This document shows, piece by piece, positions 1-8,645 of a stretch of DNA of 64,000 nucleotides; the first letter of the stretch is position 1, and each line of letters opens with the position of its first letter. The stretch spans positions 2,054,817 through 2,118,816 of the forward strand of contig NZ_WUTS01000001.1 of NCBI RefSeq assembly GCF_009901955.1, read 5' to 3'. The notes beneath the pieces are model-generated. The model saw nothing but the letters and a program-made list of their open reading frames with translations, did no database searches and was not told the DNA's origin. The DNA comes from Halomonas icarae. GTDB taxonomy: Bacteria > Pseudomonadota > Gammaproteobacteria > Pseudomonadales > Halomonadaceae. Position numbers and translations under genes: made by a program.

Positions 1-991
1 CGGCGAGGACGCCGACGTCGGCGCCCACTTCGTCGCCGCCTCCACCAACAAGCGCGCGGCGATGGACTTCGGCATTCGCGAGGAGAACATCTTCGAGTTC
101 TGGGCCTGGGTCGGAGGACGCTACTCGATGTGGTCATCGATCGGCCTGCCGATCGCCCTCGCCGTGGGCTTCGAGGGATTCATGGCGATGCTCGAGGGCG
201 CCTACGAGATGGACCAGCACTTCCTGACCGCGCCCAATGCTTCCAACATGCCGGTACTGATGGCCCTGATCGGCATCTGGTATATCAACTTCCACGGCGC
301 CGAGACCCAGGCCATCGTGCCCTACGACCAGGCCCTGCATCAGCTGCCGGCCTTCCTTCAGCAGCTCGACATGGAGTCCAACGGCAAGTCGGTGGACATC
401 TTCGGTCAGCCGGTGGACTACAAGACCGGACCGATCGTCTGGGGCCAGACCGGCTCCAACGGCCAGCACGCCTTCTTCCAGCTGCTCCACCAGGGCACCC
501 GCTATGTTCCCATCGACTTCATCGCCAGCCTGAAGCCGGAGCCGGGGGTGGAGGACCACCACTTCGCCCTGCTCACCAACATGCTGGCCCAGGCCAATGC
601 CTTCATGGAGGGCAGCGCCAAGGGTGGAGAGCTCGATCCCTACAGTTGCCCGGGCAACCGACCCTCCAGCACCCTGCTGCTCGACGAACTGACGCCCAGG
701 AACCTCGGTGCTCTGATCGCGCTCTACGAGCACAAGGTGTTCGTTCAGGGGGTGATCTGGAACATCAACTCCTTCGACCAGTGGGGCGTGCAGCTCGGCA
801 AGCGCATCGCCGGAGAGATCAGCAGTCGCCTCGACGCCCAGAGCCAGGACTTCGACGCCTCCACCCAGGGCCTGCTCATGCGGGTCAGGGAGCATTTCCC
901 CGGTCACGCCAGCGCGACACCAGAACCCGCGGCACCCAGGTCCGGCAGGGGGGCAAAGGGCAAGGCCAGCAGCCGAACACCCAGCCGCTGA
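1..991 (+). CDS. pgi: Glucose-6-phosphate isomerase, 3' part only
   Basis: The reading frame is open from base 2 and runs 329 residues to the stop at 991, so the first part of the gene lies outside the window. Both family signatures are visible: FWAWVGGRYSMWSSIG near visible residue 33, and NINSFDQWGVQLGK near residue 258. The enzyme interconverts glucose-6-phosphate and fructose-6-phosphate in the cytoplasm. In a cell using the Entner-Doudoroff route it would feed fructose-6-phosphate back to Zwf, which is encoded 8 kb downstream. The last 25 or so residues are a Pro/Ala/Arg-rich tail beyond the usual core. No U-rich terminator follows. Confidence 0.97.
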   Translation, partial: GEDADVGAHFVAASTNKRAAMDFGIREENIFEFWAWVGGRYSMWSSIGLPIALAVGFEGFMAMLEGAYEMDQHFLTAPNASNMPVLMALIGIWYINFHGAETQAIVPYDQALHQLPAFLQQLDMESNGKSVDIFGQPVDYKTGPIVWGQTGSNGQHAFFQLLHQGTRYVPIDFIASLKPEPGVEDHHFALLTNMLAQANAFMEGSAKGGELDPYSCPGNRPSSTLLLDELTPRNLGALIALYEHKVFVQGVIWNINSFDQWGVQLGKRIAGEISSRLDAQSQDFDASTQGLLMRVREHFPGHASATPEPAAPRSGRGAKGKASSRTPSR

Positions 992-1112
992 CGCCACCTT
1001 GACGGTTTCGCCTCGCAAGCAACGATTGCCGGTAAGCTATAGTCCCGACTGGCCAATCGACAAGCGGCCAAACGTTCCGACGGGTGAGCCGGGACAAGCG
1101 CACCAAGCAGAC

Positions 1113-1132
1113 AGGCCTGCCATGCCAGGCCT
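1113..1132 (+). terminator. Small hairpin between pgi and the next gene
   Basis: AGGCCTG at 1113-1119 pairs with CAGGCCT at 1126-1132 across a 6-base loop, and is followed by only three T bases. It could be a weak terminator for pgi or a hairpin in the leader of the dehydrogenase mRNA. The Shine-Dalgarno AAGGAG follows closely. Confidence 0.3.
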
Positions 1133-1156
1133 TTACCCCAGCAAGGAGACACCGAC

Positions 1157-2152
1157 ATGCGCCAGCTACAGTGGGGCATACTGAGCACCGCCGGCATCGC
1201 CCGCAAGGCGATGATCCCGGCCATTCAGGCCGCGCCCAATGCGCGCCTCACCGCCATCGCCAGCGAAAGCGGCAAGGCCGGTGATGTGGCCGCGGAATAC
1301 GGCATCCCCCGGGCCCACGAGGGGTTCCGCCAGCTGCTGGAAGACCCGGATGTGGAAGCGGTCTATGTACCACTGCCCAATCACCTCCATGCTCGCTGGG
1401 TGTGCGAGGCGGCACGTCACGGCAAGCATGTGCTGTGCGAGAAGCCCGCCGCCCTCGACGCCGAGGAGGCACGCGCCATGCAGGAGGCCTGCGACAGGGC
1501 CGGGGTGGCGCTGATGGAGGGCTACATGTATCGCCATCACCCTCAGCACCTCCGGGCCCGAGAGCTTATCGAGCGTGGCGAGATCGGCGAGGTCCGCCAG
1601 GTGCGCGGGCTCTTCTCCTTTCCCCTGGCCCTGGACAGCGACAATATCCGCCTCTCCGCCGATGCCGCCGGCGGCAGCCTCCACGACGTCGGCTGCTATC
1701 CACTGGATGTGATCCGTCGCCTGCTCGGCATGCCCGAGTCGGTCACGGTGGTGGGCCGGGTACCCGAGACGCTCGGCGTCGACACCAGCGCCAATGGCGT
1801 GCTGCGCTACGGCGACGGCCGATTGGCAGAGTTCGGCGCCAGCTTCGAACAGACCATGCTCAACCGCTACGAGGTGATCGGTAGCCACGGCAGCATGCTG
1901 CTCCCCTCCGCCTTCCGTCCCGACAAGCAGGGCGGCGTGGGCGAGATCGTCATCACCGACGAACGGGGCCGCACCCGTCGCGAGCCGGTCTACGGCGATC
2001 AGTATCCGGCCCAGGTCGAGGCCTTCTCCGCCTGGGCCCTGGGTGAAGGCCCAGCGCCAGATACCCCCACCGAGCTCGCCGACCAGGCGCGACTACTGGC
2101 GGCCTGCCGGGAATCGCTGCATCAGGAGTGCACGATTCGCCTTCGCGCATAA
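1157..2152 (+). CDS. Gfo/Idh/MocA family sugar dehydrogenase
   Basis: A 331-residue NAD(P)-dependent oxidoreductase of the Gfo/Idh/MocA family. The N-terminal Rossmann fold starts with WGILSTAGIARKAMIPAI, the EKP motif with its catalytic lysine is at about residue 96 (CEKPAA), and the C-terminal alpha/beta domain contains GGSLHDVGCYPLDVIRRLLG. That last motif is typical of the subgroup with D-xylose and other aldose 1-dehydrogenases. AAGGAG sits just upstream of the ATG. The gene precedes the galactose cluster but is 165 bp from dgoR and lacks the palindromic operator, so it may be a separate unit. Oxidation of an aldose (galactose, xylose or arabinose) is inferred; the exact substrate is not visible. 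Confidence 0.82.
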   Translation: MRQLQWGILSTAGIARKAMIPAIQAAPNARLTAIASESGKAGDVAAEYGIPRAHEGFRQLLEDPDVEAVYVPLPNHLHARWVCEAARHGKHVLCEKPAALDAEEARAMQEACDRAGVALMEGYMYRHHPQHLRARELIERGEIGEVRQVRGLFSFPLALDSDNIRLSADAAGGSLHDVGCYPLDVIRRLLGMPESVTVVGRVPETLGVDTSANGVLRYGDGRLAEFGASFEQTMLNRYEVIGSHGSMLLPSAFRPDKQGGVGEIVITDERGRTRREPVYGDQYPAQVEAFSAWALGEGPAPDTPTELADQARLLAACRESLHQECTIRLRA

Positions 2153-2259
2153 GCCAAAGCCTCCCCCTCCCTCAAACCCACTAATCGGCTACCGGCGCCG
2201 AACCGGGCCGCCTCGGCCTCCATCGCGCCGGCATGCCTGGTACCGGCCGCCCTGACGGC

Positions 2260-2288
2260 TTGTTAAAATGTCAGACATTTATTAATCT
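2260..2288 (+). promoter_or_regulatory. Probable dgo promoter with DgoR operator in the spacer
   Basis: A 15-bp perfect palindrome, AAATGTCAGACATTT, lies at 2266-2280. It has the size and symmetry expected for a FadR-class GntR operator. A possible -35 (TTGTTA, 2260-2265) and a weak -10 (TAATCT, 2283-2288) flank it with 17-bp spacing, so a bound regulator would block RNA polymerase. Fourteen of the 15 bases recur upstream of the symporter gene (13646-13660). The promoter boxes are inferred; the palindrome is seen directly. Confidence 0.72.
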
Positions 2289-2317
2289 AGGTACATTGCC
2301 AACGCTGGAGCGATGCC

Positions 2318-3127
2318 ATGTCTGACAAGGCAGCCCCCTCGACCGAGCCCCGCACGACCTCCCTGAGTGACCTCCCCCGCCACCAGGGAGGCGCCGAGGC
2401 GCTGGCTCGCCTGCTGGCCCGGGCGCTGTTCGCCGGCCGCTGGCGACCCGGCGATGACTTCCCCAAGGAGATGGATCTTTGCCATCACTTCGCGGTGAGT
2501 CGCAATCAGGTTCGCAACGCCCTGGCCAGTCTCACCGCCACCGGGCTGATCGAGCGCACCGCCGGCCGCGGCAGTGTGGTACGCATGGTCGATGACTGGC
2601 ACCTGCTCGACCCGCTCGTCAGCGACTGGATGACCGGCATCGAGAGCCTCGATGCCTCCCTGATCCGTGAGATCTTCGCCTTCCGCTATTCGGCGGAACC
2701 GGTGGTCGCCCGGCTCGCTGCCGAGGCCGCAGAGCCGGCGGACCTCGATCGTCTGGCGGCCGCCTATCAGGGCATGTGTGCCACCGCCGACAAGCCCGGC
2801 GCCCGCGACCTTCACGCCGAACACGACGTGGCCTTCCACGACGCCATCTATCGCGCCAGCCACAACCTGGTCTGGCGCCAGATGGGCCATCTGCTGCGTC
2901 CCTCGATCATTGCCCTGATCCAGAGTTCCCAGGCGCGGGTCTCCGCTGAGCACGAAGGGCTCGGCGACAGCCTGGCCCGCCACGGCCGCGTGCTGGAGGC
3001 CATCAACCGACGTGATGCCGCCGCCGCCGAGAGTGCCGCCCGCGAGGTACTCCGGCGTACCGCCATCGACCTGGCCATCGTGCCCGCTCCCTCTCACTCC
3101 CATCTCGCTTCCGAGGACTCCCCATGA
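2318..3127 (+). CDS. dgoR: GntR/FadR-type regulator of galactonate catabolism
   Basis: A 269-residue regulator with an N-terminal winged helix (about residues 25-95: [17 protein letters not shown], then [20 protein letters not shown]) and a C-terminal FCD ligand-binding domain. FCD-type metal ligands appear as DVAFHDAIY and a later His in the helix around RHGRVLEAI. It starts at ATG 2318 after CTGGAG. Its last 4 bases overlap the dgoD start, so it is the first gene of the dgo operon, and a perfect palindrome lies 38 bp upstream. By analogy with E. coli DgoR it should be a repressor released by galactonate or a derivative. The symbol rests on context and architecture. Confidence 0.85.
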   Translation: MSDKAAPSTEPRTTSLSDLPRHQGGAEALARLLARALFAGRWRPGDDFPKEMDLCHHFAVSRNQVRNALASLTATGLIERTAGRGSVVRMVDDWHLLDPLVSDWMTGIESLDASLIREIFAFRYSAEPVVARLAAEAAEPADLDRLAAAYQGMCATADKPGARDLHAEHDVAFHDAIYRASHNLVWRQMGHLLRPSIIALIQSSQARVSAEHEGLGDSLARHGRVLEAINRRDAAAAESAAREVLRRTAIDLAIVPAPSHSHLASEDSP

Positions 3128-4272
3128 AGATCACCCGACTCAAGACCTGGCAGGTCCCCCCGCGCTGGCTGTTCCTCAAGATCGAAACCGATGAAGGGTG
3201 CTACGGCTGGGGCGAGCCGGTTATCGAGGGTCGCGCCGCCACCGTGGAGGCCGCCGTCCACGAGCTCGCCGACTATCTGATCGGCCAGGACCCGCACCGC
3301 ATCGAACACCTGTGGAACACGCTATATCGCGCCGGCTTCTATCGTGGCGGGCCGATCCTGATGAGTGCCATCGCCGGCATCGACCAGGCGCTCTGGGACC
3401 TCAAGGGCCGCGATCTGGGAGTTCCGGTGCACCAGCTGTTGGGCGGCGCGGTGCGCGATCGCATGCGCATGTACGCCTGGACGGGCGGCGACCGTCCGAG
3501 TGACGTGGGCGCCGGGGCCCGTGCCCTGGTCGAACAGGGCTTTACCGCCTTCAAGATGAACGGTACCGCGGAGCTCGCCATCGTCGACTCCCACCGCAAG
3601 GTCGACGAAGCGGTGGCACGTGTGGCGGAGGCCCGCGACGCCGTGGGCCCCGACGTGGGCATCGGCATCGACTTCCATGGCCGGGTCCATCGGCCCATGG
3701 CCAAGGCGCTGCTGCGTGAGCTGGAACCCTTCCATCCGATGTTCGTCGAGGAGCCGGTGGCCCCCGAGCACCTGCCCTGCCTCAAGCAGATCGCCGGTGG
3801 CCTGGGGTATCCCCTGGCGACCGGCGAGCGACTGCACACCCGCTTCGAGTTCCGCGACCTGCTCGCCGACGGCATGATCGATATCATCCAGCCCGACCTC
3901 TCCCACTGCGGCGGCATCAGCGAGGGGCTCAAGATTGCCTCGATGGCCTCCGCCCATGATGTCGCGCTGGCCCCGCACTGCCCGCTCGGCCCGCTGACCC
4001 TGGCCGCCTCCCTGCAGCTCGATGCGGTGTGTCACAACGCCTTCATCCAGGAGCAGAGCATGGGCATCCATTACAACCGCGACAACGACGTGCTGGACTA
4101 CCTGGTCGACAAGTCGGCGCTGGCCATCGATGAGGGCTTCTGCGCCATCCCCCAGGGGCCGGGGCTCGGCGTGGAGATTGACGAGGCCTTCGTCGAGGAG
4201 CGCGCGAAGGTCGGCCACCGCTGGCGCAACCCGGTATGGACCCACGAAGATGGCTCCATCGCAGAGTGGTAA
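3124..4272 (+). CDS. dgoD: D-galactonate dehydratase
   Basis: A 382-residue enolase-superfamily enzyme that removes water from D-galactonate to give 2-dehydro-3-deoxy-D-galactonate. It matches E. coli DgoD, as I know it, along its whole length: [14 protein letters not shown] at the N-terminus, [44 protein letters not shown], the metal-binding FVEEPV, HCPLGP and the C-terminal [11 protein letters not shown]. Its ATG overlaps the dgoR stop (ATGA), which indicates translational coupling. It performs the second committed step of the galactose pathway encoded here. Confidence 0.97.
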   Translation: MKITRLKTWQVPPRWLFLKIETDEGCYGWGEPVIEGRAATVEAAVHELADYLIGQDPHRIEHLWNTLYRAGFYRGGPILMSAIAGIDQALWDLKGRDLGVPVHQLLGGAVRDRMRMYAWTGGDRPSDVGAGARALVEQGFTAFKMNGTAELAIVDSHRKVDEAVARVAEARDAVGPDVGIGIDFHGRVHRPMAKALLRELEPFHPMFVEEPVAPEHLPCLKQIAGGLGYPLATGERLHTRFEFRDLLADGMIDIIQPDLSHCGGISEGLKIASMASAHDVALAPHCPLGPLTLAASLQLDAVCHNAFIQEQSMGIHYNRDNDVLDYLVDKSALAIDEGFCAIPQGPGLGVEIDEAFVEERAKVGHRWRNPVWTHEDGSIAEW

Positions 4273-4302
4273 GCGTGGAGTGGGCAGAGTGAGGAGAAAG
4301 CG

Positions 4303-5073
4303 ATGAGTTTCAGCTTCAACGACCTGGCCTTCGGCGACCTGAAGGGCCAGAGCGTCTTTATCACCGGCGGTGGCTCGGGCATCGGCGCGGCCCTGACCGA
4401 GGGTTTCCTGGCCCAGGGCGCCAGGGTGGCCTTCGTCGACCTGGACGGTGCCGAAGCGTTCTGCGATGCCATGGAGGCGAAGTACGCCAATCGACCGCTC
4501 GCCATCGTCTGTGACATCCGTGACGTGACGGCACTCCAGGCGGCCATTGACCAGGCGCGTCATGCCCATGGCCCGATCGGCGTACTGGTCAACAATGCCG
4601 CCAGGGACACCCGCCATCGCCTCGATGAGTGGAGCGCCGAGGAGTGGGATGACTCCCTTGCCACCAACCTGCGACCGCAGTTCTTCACTGCCCAGGCCGT
4701 CGCCGCCGACATGCGCGAGCTGGGCGGCGGCGCGATCATCAACCTCTCCTCCAACAGCGTGCACCTGGGCCTTGCCGGCTACCCGGCCTATGTCACCGCC
4801 AAGGCCGGCATTCTGGGCCTGACCCGGGCACTGGCCCGCGAGCTGGGCCCCGATGCCATCCGCGTCAACTGCCTGATACCCGGCTGGGTGATGACCCAGC
4901 GTCAGAAGGAGCTCTGGGTCAACGAGGCCGATCTTCAGGAGTGTCTGGCTCAGCAGTGCCTCAAGGAGCCGATTCCGGTGGAAGACATGATCGCCCCCTG
5001 CCTGTTCCTGGCCTCCCGGGCATCGCGGATGATGACCGGCCAGGAGCTGATCATCGATGGGGGTCGAGCATGA
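4303..5073 (+). CDS. SDR oxidoreductase, probable galactose 1-dehydrogenase
   Basis: A 256-residue classical short-chain dehydrogenase. The cofactor motif TGGGSGIG is near residue 22, NNAA near 90, the catalytic serine in NLSSNS and YPAYVTAKAG carrying the Tyr-x3-Lys pair near 160. It starts at ATG 4303 after GAGGAG. It lies between dgoD and dgoK and overlaps the dgoK start, so it belongs to the operon. A pathway from galactose needs a dehydrogenase making galactono-lactone and the lactonase is in the same operon, so this is the leading candidate. The Gfo/Idh gene upstream is an alternative. The substrate is inferred from context only. Confidence 0.85.
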   Translation: MSFSFNDLAFGDLKGQSVFITGGGSGIGAALTEGFLAQGARVAFVDLDGAEAFCDAMEAKYANRPLAIVCDIRDVTALQAAIDQARHAHGPIGVLVNNAARDTRHRLDEWSAEEWDDSLATNLRPQFFTAQAVAADMRELGGGAIINLSSNSVHLGLAGYPAYVTAKAGILGLTRALARELGPDAIRVNCLIPGWVMTQRQKELWVNEADLQECLAQQCLKEPIPVEDMIAPCLFLASRASRMMTGQELIIDGGRA

Positions 5074-6119
5074 GCCAGTCGGTGGCCGAGTCGCTGGCCT
5101 GGGTCGCTGTCGACTGGGGCTCGAGCAATCTTCGCGCCTGGGCCCTGGACGCCCGGAACAGGGTGCTGGCTCGCACCGACTCTCGGCGCGGCATGCTCTC
5201 GCTGACACCCCATGACTATGAACCGGAACTCAAGCGGATGATCGGCGACTGGCTGCCCCCCACGGGCCGTGTGCCGGTGCGGATATGCGGCATGGCAGGC
5301 GCTCGCCAGGGTTGGCTCGAGGCCGCCTACCTGCCGGTGCCGACCCGGCTGGACGATCTGTCTCGAGGCGCGGTGAGGCCTTCGCTCGAGGACTCACGCC
5401 TGGAGGTCACCCTGTTGCCGGGTCTCTGCCAGGCCACCGATGACCAGCAGCACGGCTTCGATGTGATGCGCGGCGAGGAGACGCAGCTGGCCGGCCTCTG
5501 TCATGCCGCTACCGGTCGCGATGGGCGAGAGGAGGCCCTCTCTCCTGTTACGGGGCTCGCCTGCCTGCCCGGCACCCACGCCAAGTGGGCATGGCTCGAG
5601 GAGGGAGCGGTCACCCGCTTCACCACCTGCATGACCGGCGAACTATACGACCTGCTGGCTCGCCAGTCGGTGCTGCGCCACTCACTCGACCACCCGGCCA
5701 GTATCGACGACCCGAGCGACCCGGGCAATCGCGAGTGCTTCATTGCGGCTGTGCGCGAGATCAACGAGGCCCCCGCCGCCTTCACCGCCAGGCTCTTCGG
5801 CCTGCGTGCCCGCGACCTGTTGGACGACGGCCTGCCGGTCGGCGAGGCCCGTGGCGCTCGCCTCGCCGCGCGTCTGTCGGGTCTCGTCATCGGCCTGGAG
5901 CTCGCGGGACTGCAAGACGAGCTGAGGCTCGAGTCGGCCGCGGCCCGGGACATCACCCTGATCGGCAGTGACACGCTCTGTGCGCGCTACGCCCTGGCGC
6001 TTTCGACCCTGGGCCACACCAGCCACACGCTGGACGGCGAGAGCGCCGTGCTCGCCGGCCTGAGCCTGGCCAATCGCACCCTGAGCCAGGCCGCCATGAA
6101 CCGCGCCTCAGGCGCCTGA
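5070..6119 (+). CDS. dgoK: 2-dehydro-3-deoxygalactonokinase
   Basis: A 349-residue kinase that phosphorylates 2-dehydro-3-deoxy-D-galactonate at O6. The phosphate-binding strand AVDWGSSNLRAWAL is at the N-terminus. GTHAKWAWLEEG and FTTCMTGELYDLL in the middle, with a late IGSDTLCARYALAL, are characteristic of DgoK. The ATG at 5070 overlaps the SDR stop (ATGA). An in-frame extension upstream to 4941 would lie wholly inside the SDR gene and is unlikely. It makes the substrate for the aldolase encoded next. Confidence 0.94.
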   Translation: MSQSVAESLAWVAVDWGSSNLRAWALDARNRVLARTDSRRGMLSLTPHDYEPELKRMIGDWLPPTGRVPVRICGMAGARQGWLEAAYLPVPTRLDDLSRGAVRPSLEDSRLEVTLLPGLCQATDDQQHGFDVMRGEETQLAGLCHAATGRDGREEALSPVTGLACLPGTHAKWAWLEEGAVTRFTTCMTGELYDLLARQSVLRHSLDHPASIDDPSDPGNRECFIAAVREINEAPAAFTARLFGLRARDLLDDGLPVGEARGARLAARLSGLVIGLELAGLQDELRLESAAARDITLIGSDTLCARYALALSTLGHTSHTLDGESAVLAGLSLANRTLSQAAMNRASGA

Positions 6120-6143
6120 ATCCCCGTTGATGGAGATCGACAC

Positions 6144-6755
6144 ATGACCCTGCCTCTGATCGGCATCCTGCGCGGCGTCACCCCCGACGAGGCGGTGGCG
6201 GTGGGTGAAGCGGTGCTCGCCGCCGGCATCACCACCCTCGAGGTGCCCCTCAACTCCCCCGACCCGCTGGAGAGCATCCGCCGCCTGGCCGACACCCTGG
6301 GCGATCGAGCCCTGGTGGGCGCCGGCACCGTGTTGACGCCCTCCCAGGTACGCGACGTCTTCGCCGCCGGCGGTCGACTCGTGGTGTCGCCCAACTGCCG
6401 GCCGGCGGTCATCGAGGAGAGCCGTCGTCTCGACATGCAGAGCTGGCCGGGCATCGTGACCCCTTCCGAGGCCTTCGACGCCCTGGAAGCAGGCGCCAGC
6501 GGCCTCAAGCTGTTCCCGGCGATCCAGGTGGGTCTCGAGGGCATGCAGGCCATGCGTGCCGTGCTCCCCACCGGCACCCGGCTCTATGCGGTGGGTGGCA
6601 TCGGCGTGGACAACTTTGCCGCCTGGCGCTCCGCCGGCATCGATGGCGCCGGCCTGGGCAGCGCTCTCTACCGCCCCGGCCAGAGTCCGGCAGTCGTGGG
6701 CGAGCAGGCCCAGGCGCTGGTGGCGGCCTGGCGTGCCGCGGGAGACGAGACATGA
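6144..6755 (+). CDS. dgoA: 2-dehydro-3-deoxy-6-phosphogalactonate aldolase
   Basis: A 203-residue class I aldolase of the KDPG/KDPGal family, cleaving KDPGal to pyruvate and D-glyceraldehyde-3-phosphate. Visible motifs are PLIGILRGV, LEVPLNSPDP with the catalytic glutamate, VGAGTVLTP, and the Schiff-base lysine in GLKLFPA. It follows dgoK by 24 bp and overlaps the next gene by 4 bp. It differs from the eda product encoded at 7966-8628, which acts on the C4 epimer KDPG. Some enzymes of this family act on both. Confidence 0.94.
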   Translation: MTLPLIGILRGVTPDEAVAVGEAVLAAGITTLEVPLNSPDPLESIRRLADTLGDRALVGAGTVLTPSQVRDVFAAGGRLVVSPNCRPAVIEESRRLDMQSWPGIVTPSEAFDALEAGASGLKLFPAIQVGLEGMQAMRAVLPTGTRLYAVGGIGVDNFAAWRSAGIDGAGLGSALYRPGQSPAVVGEQAQALVAAWRAAGDET

Positions 6756-7636
6756 GCCTGCCGGCCCTTACCGCAGAGCTCGCCGTGGCAAGCCGCTGCA
6801 CGCTGGGCGAAGGCCCCCAGTGGCATGCCGCCACGGGACGCCTCTACTGGTGCGACATTCTCGCTCGGCGACTGCACTGGCTGGCACCCTCCACCGGGGC
6901 CACCGGTCAGCATAGCCTCGACCATCGGGTCTCCCTGGCCGCCCCCCTGACGAGTGGCGAGCTTCTGCTGGTGGGCGAGGACCGCCTCAGCCGTTTTGCC
7001 CCCCATAACGGAAGAGTCGAGACACTTCTCGACTTCGAGGCCGACAATCCCGTTACCCGCAGCAACGACGGCCGTGTCGACCGCCACGGCAGCCTGTGGC
7101 TCTCCAGCATGGGCAAGGCCGCCGAGCCCGGTGCCGGCAGCCTCTACCGCCTGCATCGGGGTGAGCTGACGCGTCTGCGTACCGGCTTGACCATCCCCAA
7201 CGCCATCTGCTTCTCGCCCGACGGTGAGTTTGCCTGGTTTACCGACACCGTGACCGGCGTGGTGATGCGCTGGGCCCTGGATCGTGAAGGCTGGCCACTG
7301 GGGAAGCCTACCCACTGGGCCGACGTCTCGGCCACTTCGGGCCATCCCGACGGCGCGGTGGTGGACGCCGAGGGCTACCTCTGGCTCGCCCTGTGGGGCG
7401 CCGGCCAGGTGGTAAGACTGGACCACGACGGTCATATCGTCGCCAAGATCGAGCTCCCGGTGAGCCAGCCTTCCTGCCCCGTCTTCGCCGGAAAGAACCT
7501 CGAGCGACTCTATATCACCACCGCCCGGGAGGGCCTGGACCAAGCCTCACTCGCCGCTCAGCCACTGGCGGGCGCCCTGTTCGTGGCCGATGTCGGCGTG
7601 ACCGGACTGGCCGAGCCGGTACTGCGACTGACATAG
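6752..7636 (+). CDS. SMP-30/gluconolactonase family sugar lactonase
   Basis: A 294-residue six-bladed beta-propeller lactonase. Expected metal ligands are seen: the N-terminal Glu in TLGEGPQW, Asn in IPNAICFSPDG, and Asp in GHPDGAVVDAEG. It most likely opens D-galactono-lactone to galactonate between the SDR dehydrogenase and DgoD. It is the last gene of the operon and is coupled to dgoA by a 4-bp overlap. Relatives open arabino-, xylono- or glucono-lactones, so the exact substrate rests on the operon. Confidence 0.88.
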   Translation: MSLPALTAELAVASRCTLGEGPQWHAATGRLYWCDILARRLHWLAPSTGATGQHSLDHRVSLAAPLTSGELLLVGEDRLSRFAPHNGRVETLLDFEADNPVTRSNDGRVDRHGSLWLSSMGKAAEPGAGSLYRLHRGELTRLRTGLTIPNAICFSPDGEFAWFTDTVTGVVMRWALDREGWPLGKPTHWADVSATSGHPDGAVVDAEGYLWLALWGAGQVVRLDHDGHIVAKIELPVSQPSCPVFAGKNLERLYITTAREGLDQASLAAQPLAGALFVADVGVTGLAEPVLRLT

Positions 7637-7705
7637 GGCCGAGGTAAAAAAAGATTCATCACAGACTGACGTGAAACCTGTAACCCACTGGGGAGGGCGC
7701 CACCC

Positions 7706-7731
7706 TGTGGGAGGCCGGGTTCCCCGGGCGA
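7706..7731 (+). repeat. REP-like element, forward copy
   Basis: A 26-bp element starts TGTGGGAGGCCGG and ends CCGGGCGA, with 5 variable bases between (GTTCC). The GCCGG/CCGGG arms can form a small hairpin. An inverted copy lies at 7802-7827. The pattern resembles the REP elements of Pseudomonas, which also begin TGTGGGAGC or similar. Confidence 0.7.
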
Positions 7732-7782
7732 TGGCGCCGACAGGCGCCTGTTAGTCTTGTCGCACTTTCTTGCCCCATCCGG

Positions 7783-7801
7783 GGAGGCCTTTGGCCTCCT
7801 T
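7783..7801 (+). terminator. Hairpin within the REP-like pair
   Basis: GGAGGCC (7783-7789) pairs with GGCCTCC (7793-7799) across TTT and is followed by T bases and a C. It may end the dgo operon transcript, although the T tract is short and it sits within the REP-like unit. Confidence 0.45.
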
Positions 7802-7827
7802 TCGCCCGGCAGAGCCGGCCTCCCACA
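7802..7827 (-). repeat. REP-like element, inverted copy
   Basis: Read on the minus strand, this 26-bp element is identical to the copy at 7706-7731 in its first 13 and last 8 bases; only the 5 central bases differ (CTCTG). The two copies flank about 70 bp and form an inverted pair, as in a BIME or REPIN. The rest of the 7637-7965 gap holds the two hairpins listed and no gene that I can see. Confidence 0.7.
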
Positions 7828-7888
7828 ATGAACCCCGACCTTCCAATACTCACTGCCGAACGAATTCACGCCAGTTTGCGTTGAACCT

Positions 7889-7916
7889 AAAAAAACCCGG
7901 CCATGGAAGGCCGGGT
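7889..7916 (-). terminator. Intrinsic terminator of zwf-pgl-eda
   Basis: On the minus strand, ACCCGGCC pairs with GGCCGGGT across TTCCAT and is followed by a run of seven T bases. It lies about 50 bp after the eda stop and is a textbook rho-independent terminator. Confidence 0.9.
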
Positions 7917-7965
7917 GAAAGGCGACAGCGACTGGCTGTCGAGAGAGCACAGGGTCATGAAACCA

Positions 7966-8628
7966 TCAGTGGTGGTAACGCTCCGCCACTTCCCGGGCCA
8001 GCTGGCGGATGCCGTTCCAGTCCTCGGCATCGACCAGTGATTTCGGCGTCAGCCAGGAGCCCCCCACACACATCACGTTCGGCAGCGCCAGGTAGTCTGC
8101 GGCGTTGTCCAGATTGATGCCGCCGGTAGGGCAGAACCGCGCCTCGGGCAAGGGACCCGCGAAGGCCTTGAGCGCCTTGACGCCACCACTGGCTTCGGCG
8201 GGGAAGAACTTGAAGCGGCGGTAGCCAAACTGCCAGCCGGTCATCAGCTCGGAGACACTGGCCACTCCGGGCAGCATGGGCACCGGGCTGCCCACGCCAT
8301 GGCGATAGAGCGCCTCGGTGGTGCCGGGGGTAACGATGAAGTCGGCTCCCACCTCCTCGGCCTGCCGGTACTGGGCCGGCGTCAGCACGGTACCCACGCC
8401 AATGCTGGCCTGGGGCAACGCCTCTTTGATGCGTCGAATCGCCTCCAGAGCACAGTCGGTGCGCAGGGTGACCTCCAGCACGGCGAGGCCACCTTCGAAG
8501 AGAGCGCGAGCCAGAGGCACGGCATCCTCGATACGCTCGATGGCCAGCACCGGGATGACCTCGGCCTTGAGGCAGATGCTGTCAAGCTCGGTAGTCCGGG
8601 TCGAGGGAAGCTGCTTGTCGGGGATCAT
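7966..8628 (-). CDS. eda: KDPG aldolase
   Basis: A 220-residue class I aldolase that splits 2-keto-3-deoxy-6-phosphogluconate into pyruvate and glyceraldehyde-3-phosphate, the last step of the Entner-Doudoroff pathway. Seen are VIPVLAI, the glutamate in LEVTLRT, GVGTVLTP, VTPG, the Schiff-base lysine in FKFFPAEASGG and CPTGGI. The ATG at 8628 has GGAG upstream. It is the last gene of a zwf-pgl-eda operon, 17 bp after pgl, and ends at a strong terminator. The dehydratase gene edd is not in this window. Confidence 0.97.
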   Translation of the reverse strand: MIPDKQLPSTRTTELDSICLKAEVIPVLAIERIEDAVPLARALFEGGLAVLEVTLRTDCALEAIRRIKEALPQASIGVGTVLTPAQYRQAEEVGADFIVTPGTTEALYRHGVGSPVPMLPGVASVSELMTGWQFGYRRFKFFPAEASGGVKALKAFAGPLPEARFCPTGGINLDNAADYLALPNVMCVGGSWLTPKSLVDAEDWNGIRQLAREVAERYHH

Positions 8629-8645
8629 GAAAATATCTCCAAAAC

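Noticed and set aside
3322..5208. A 628-residue open frame on the minus strand under dgoD, the SDR and dgoK.
   Set aside because: It shadows three well-recognised genes; high GC content keeps antisense frames open.
7637..7965. Considered as a hidden small RNA or riboswitch region.
   Set aside because: The structure is fully explained by the REP-like pair and terminators; no known riboswitch core was seen.
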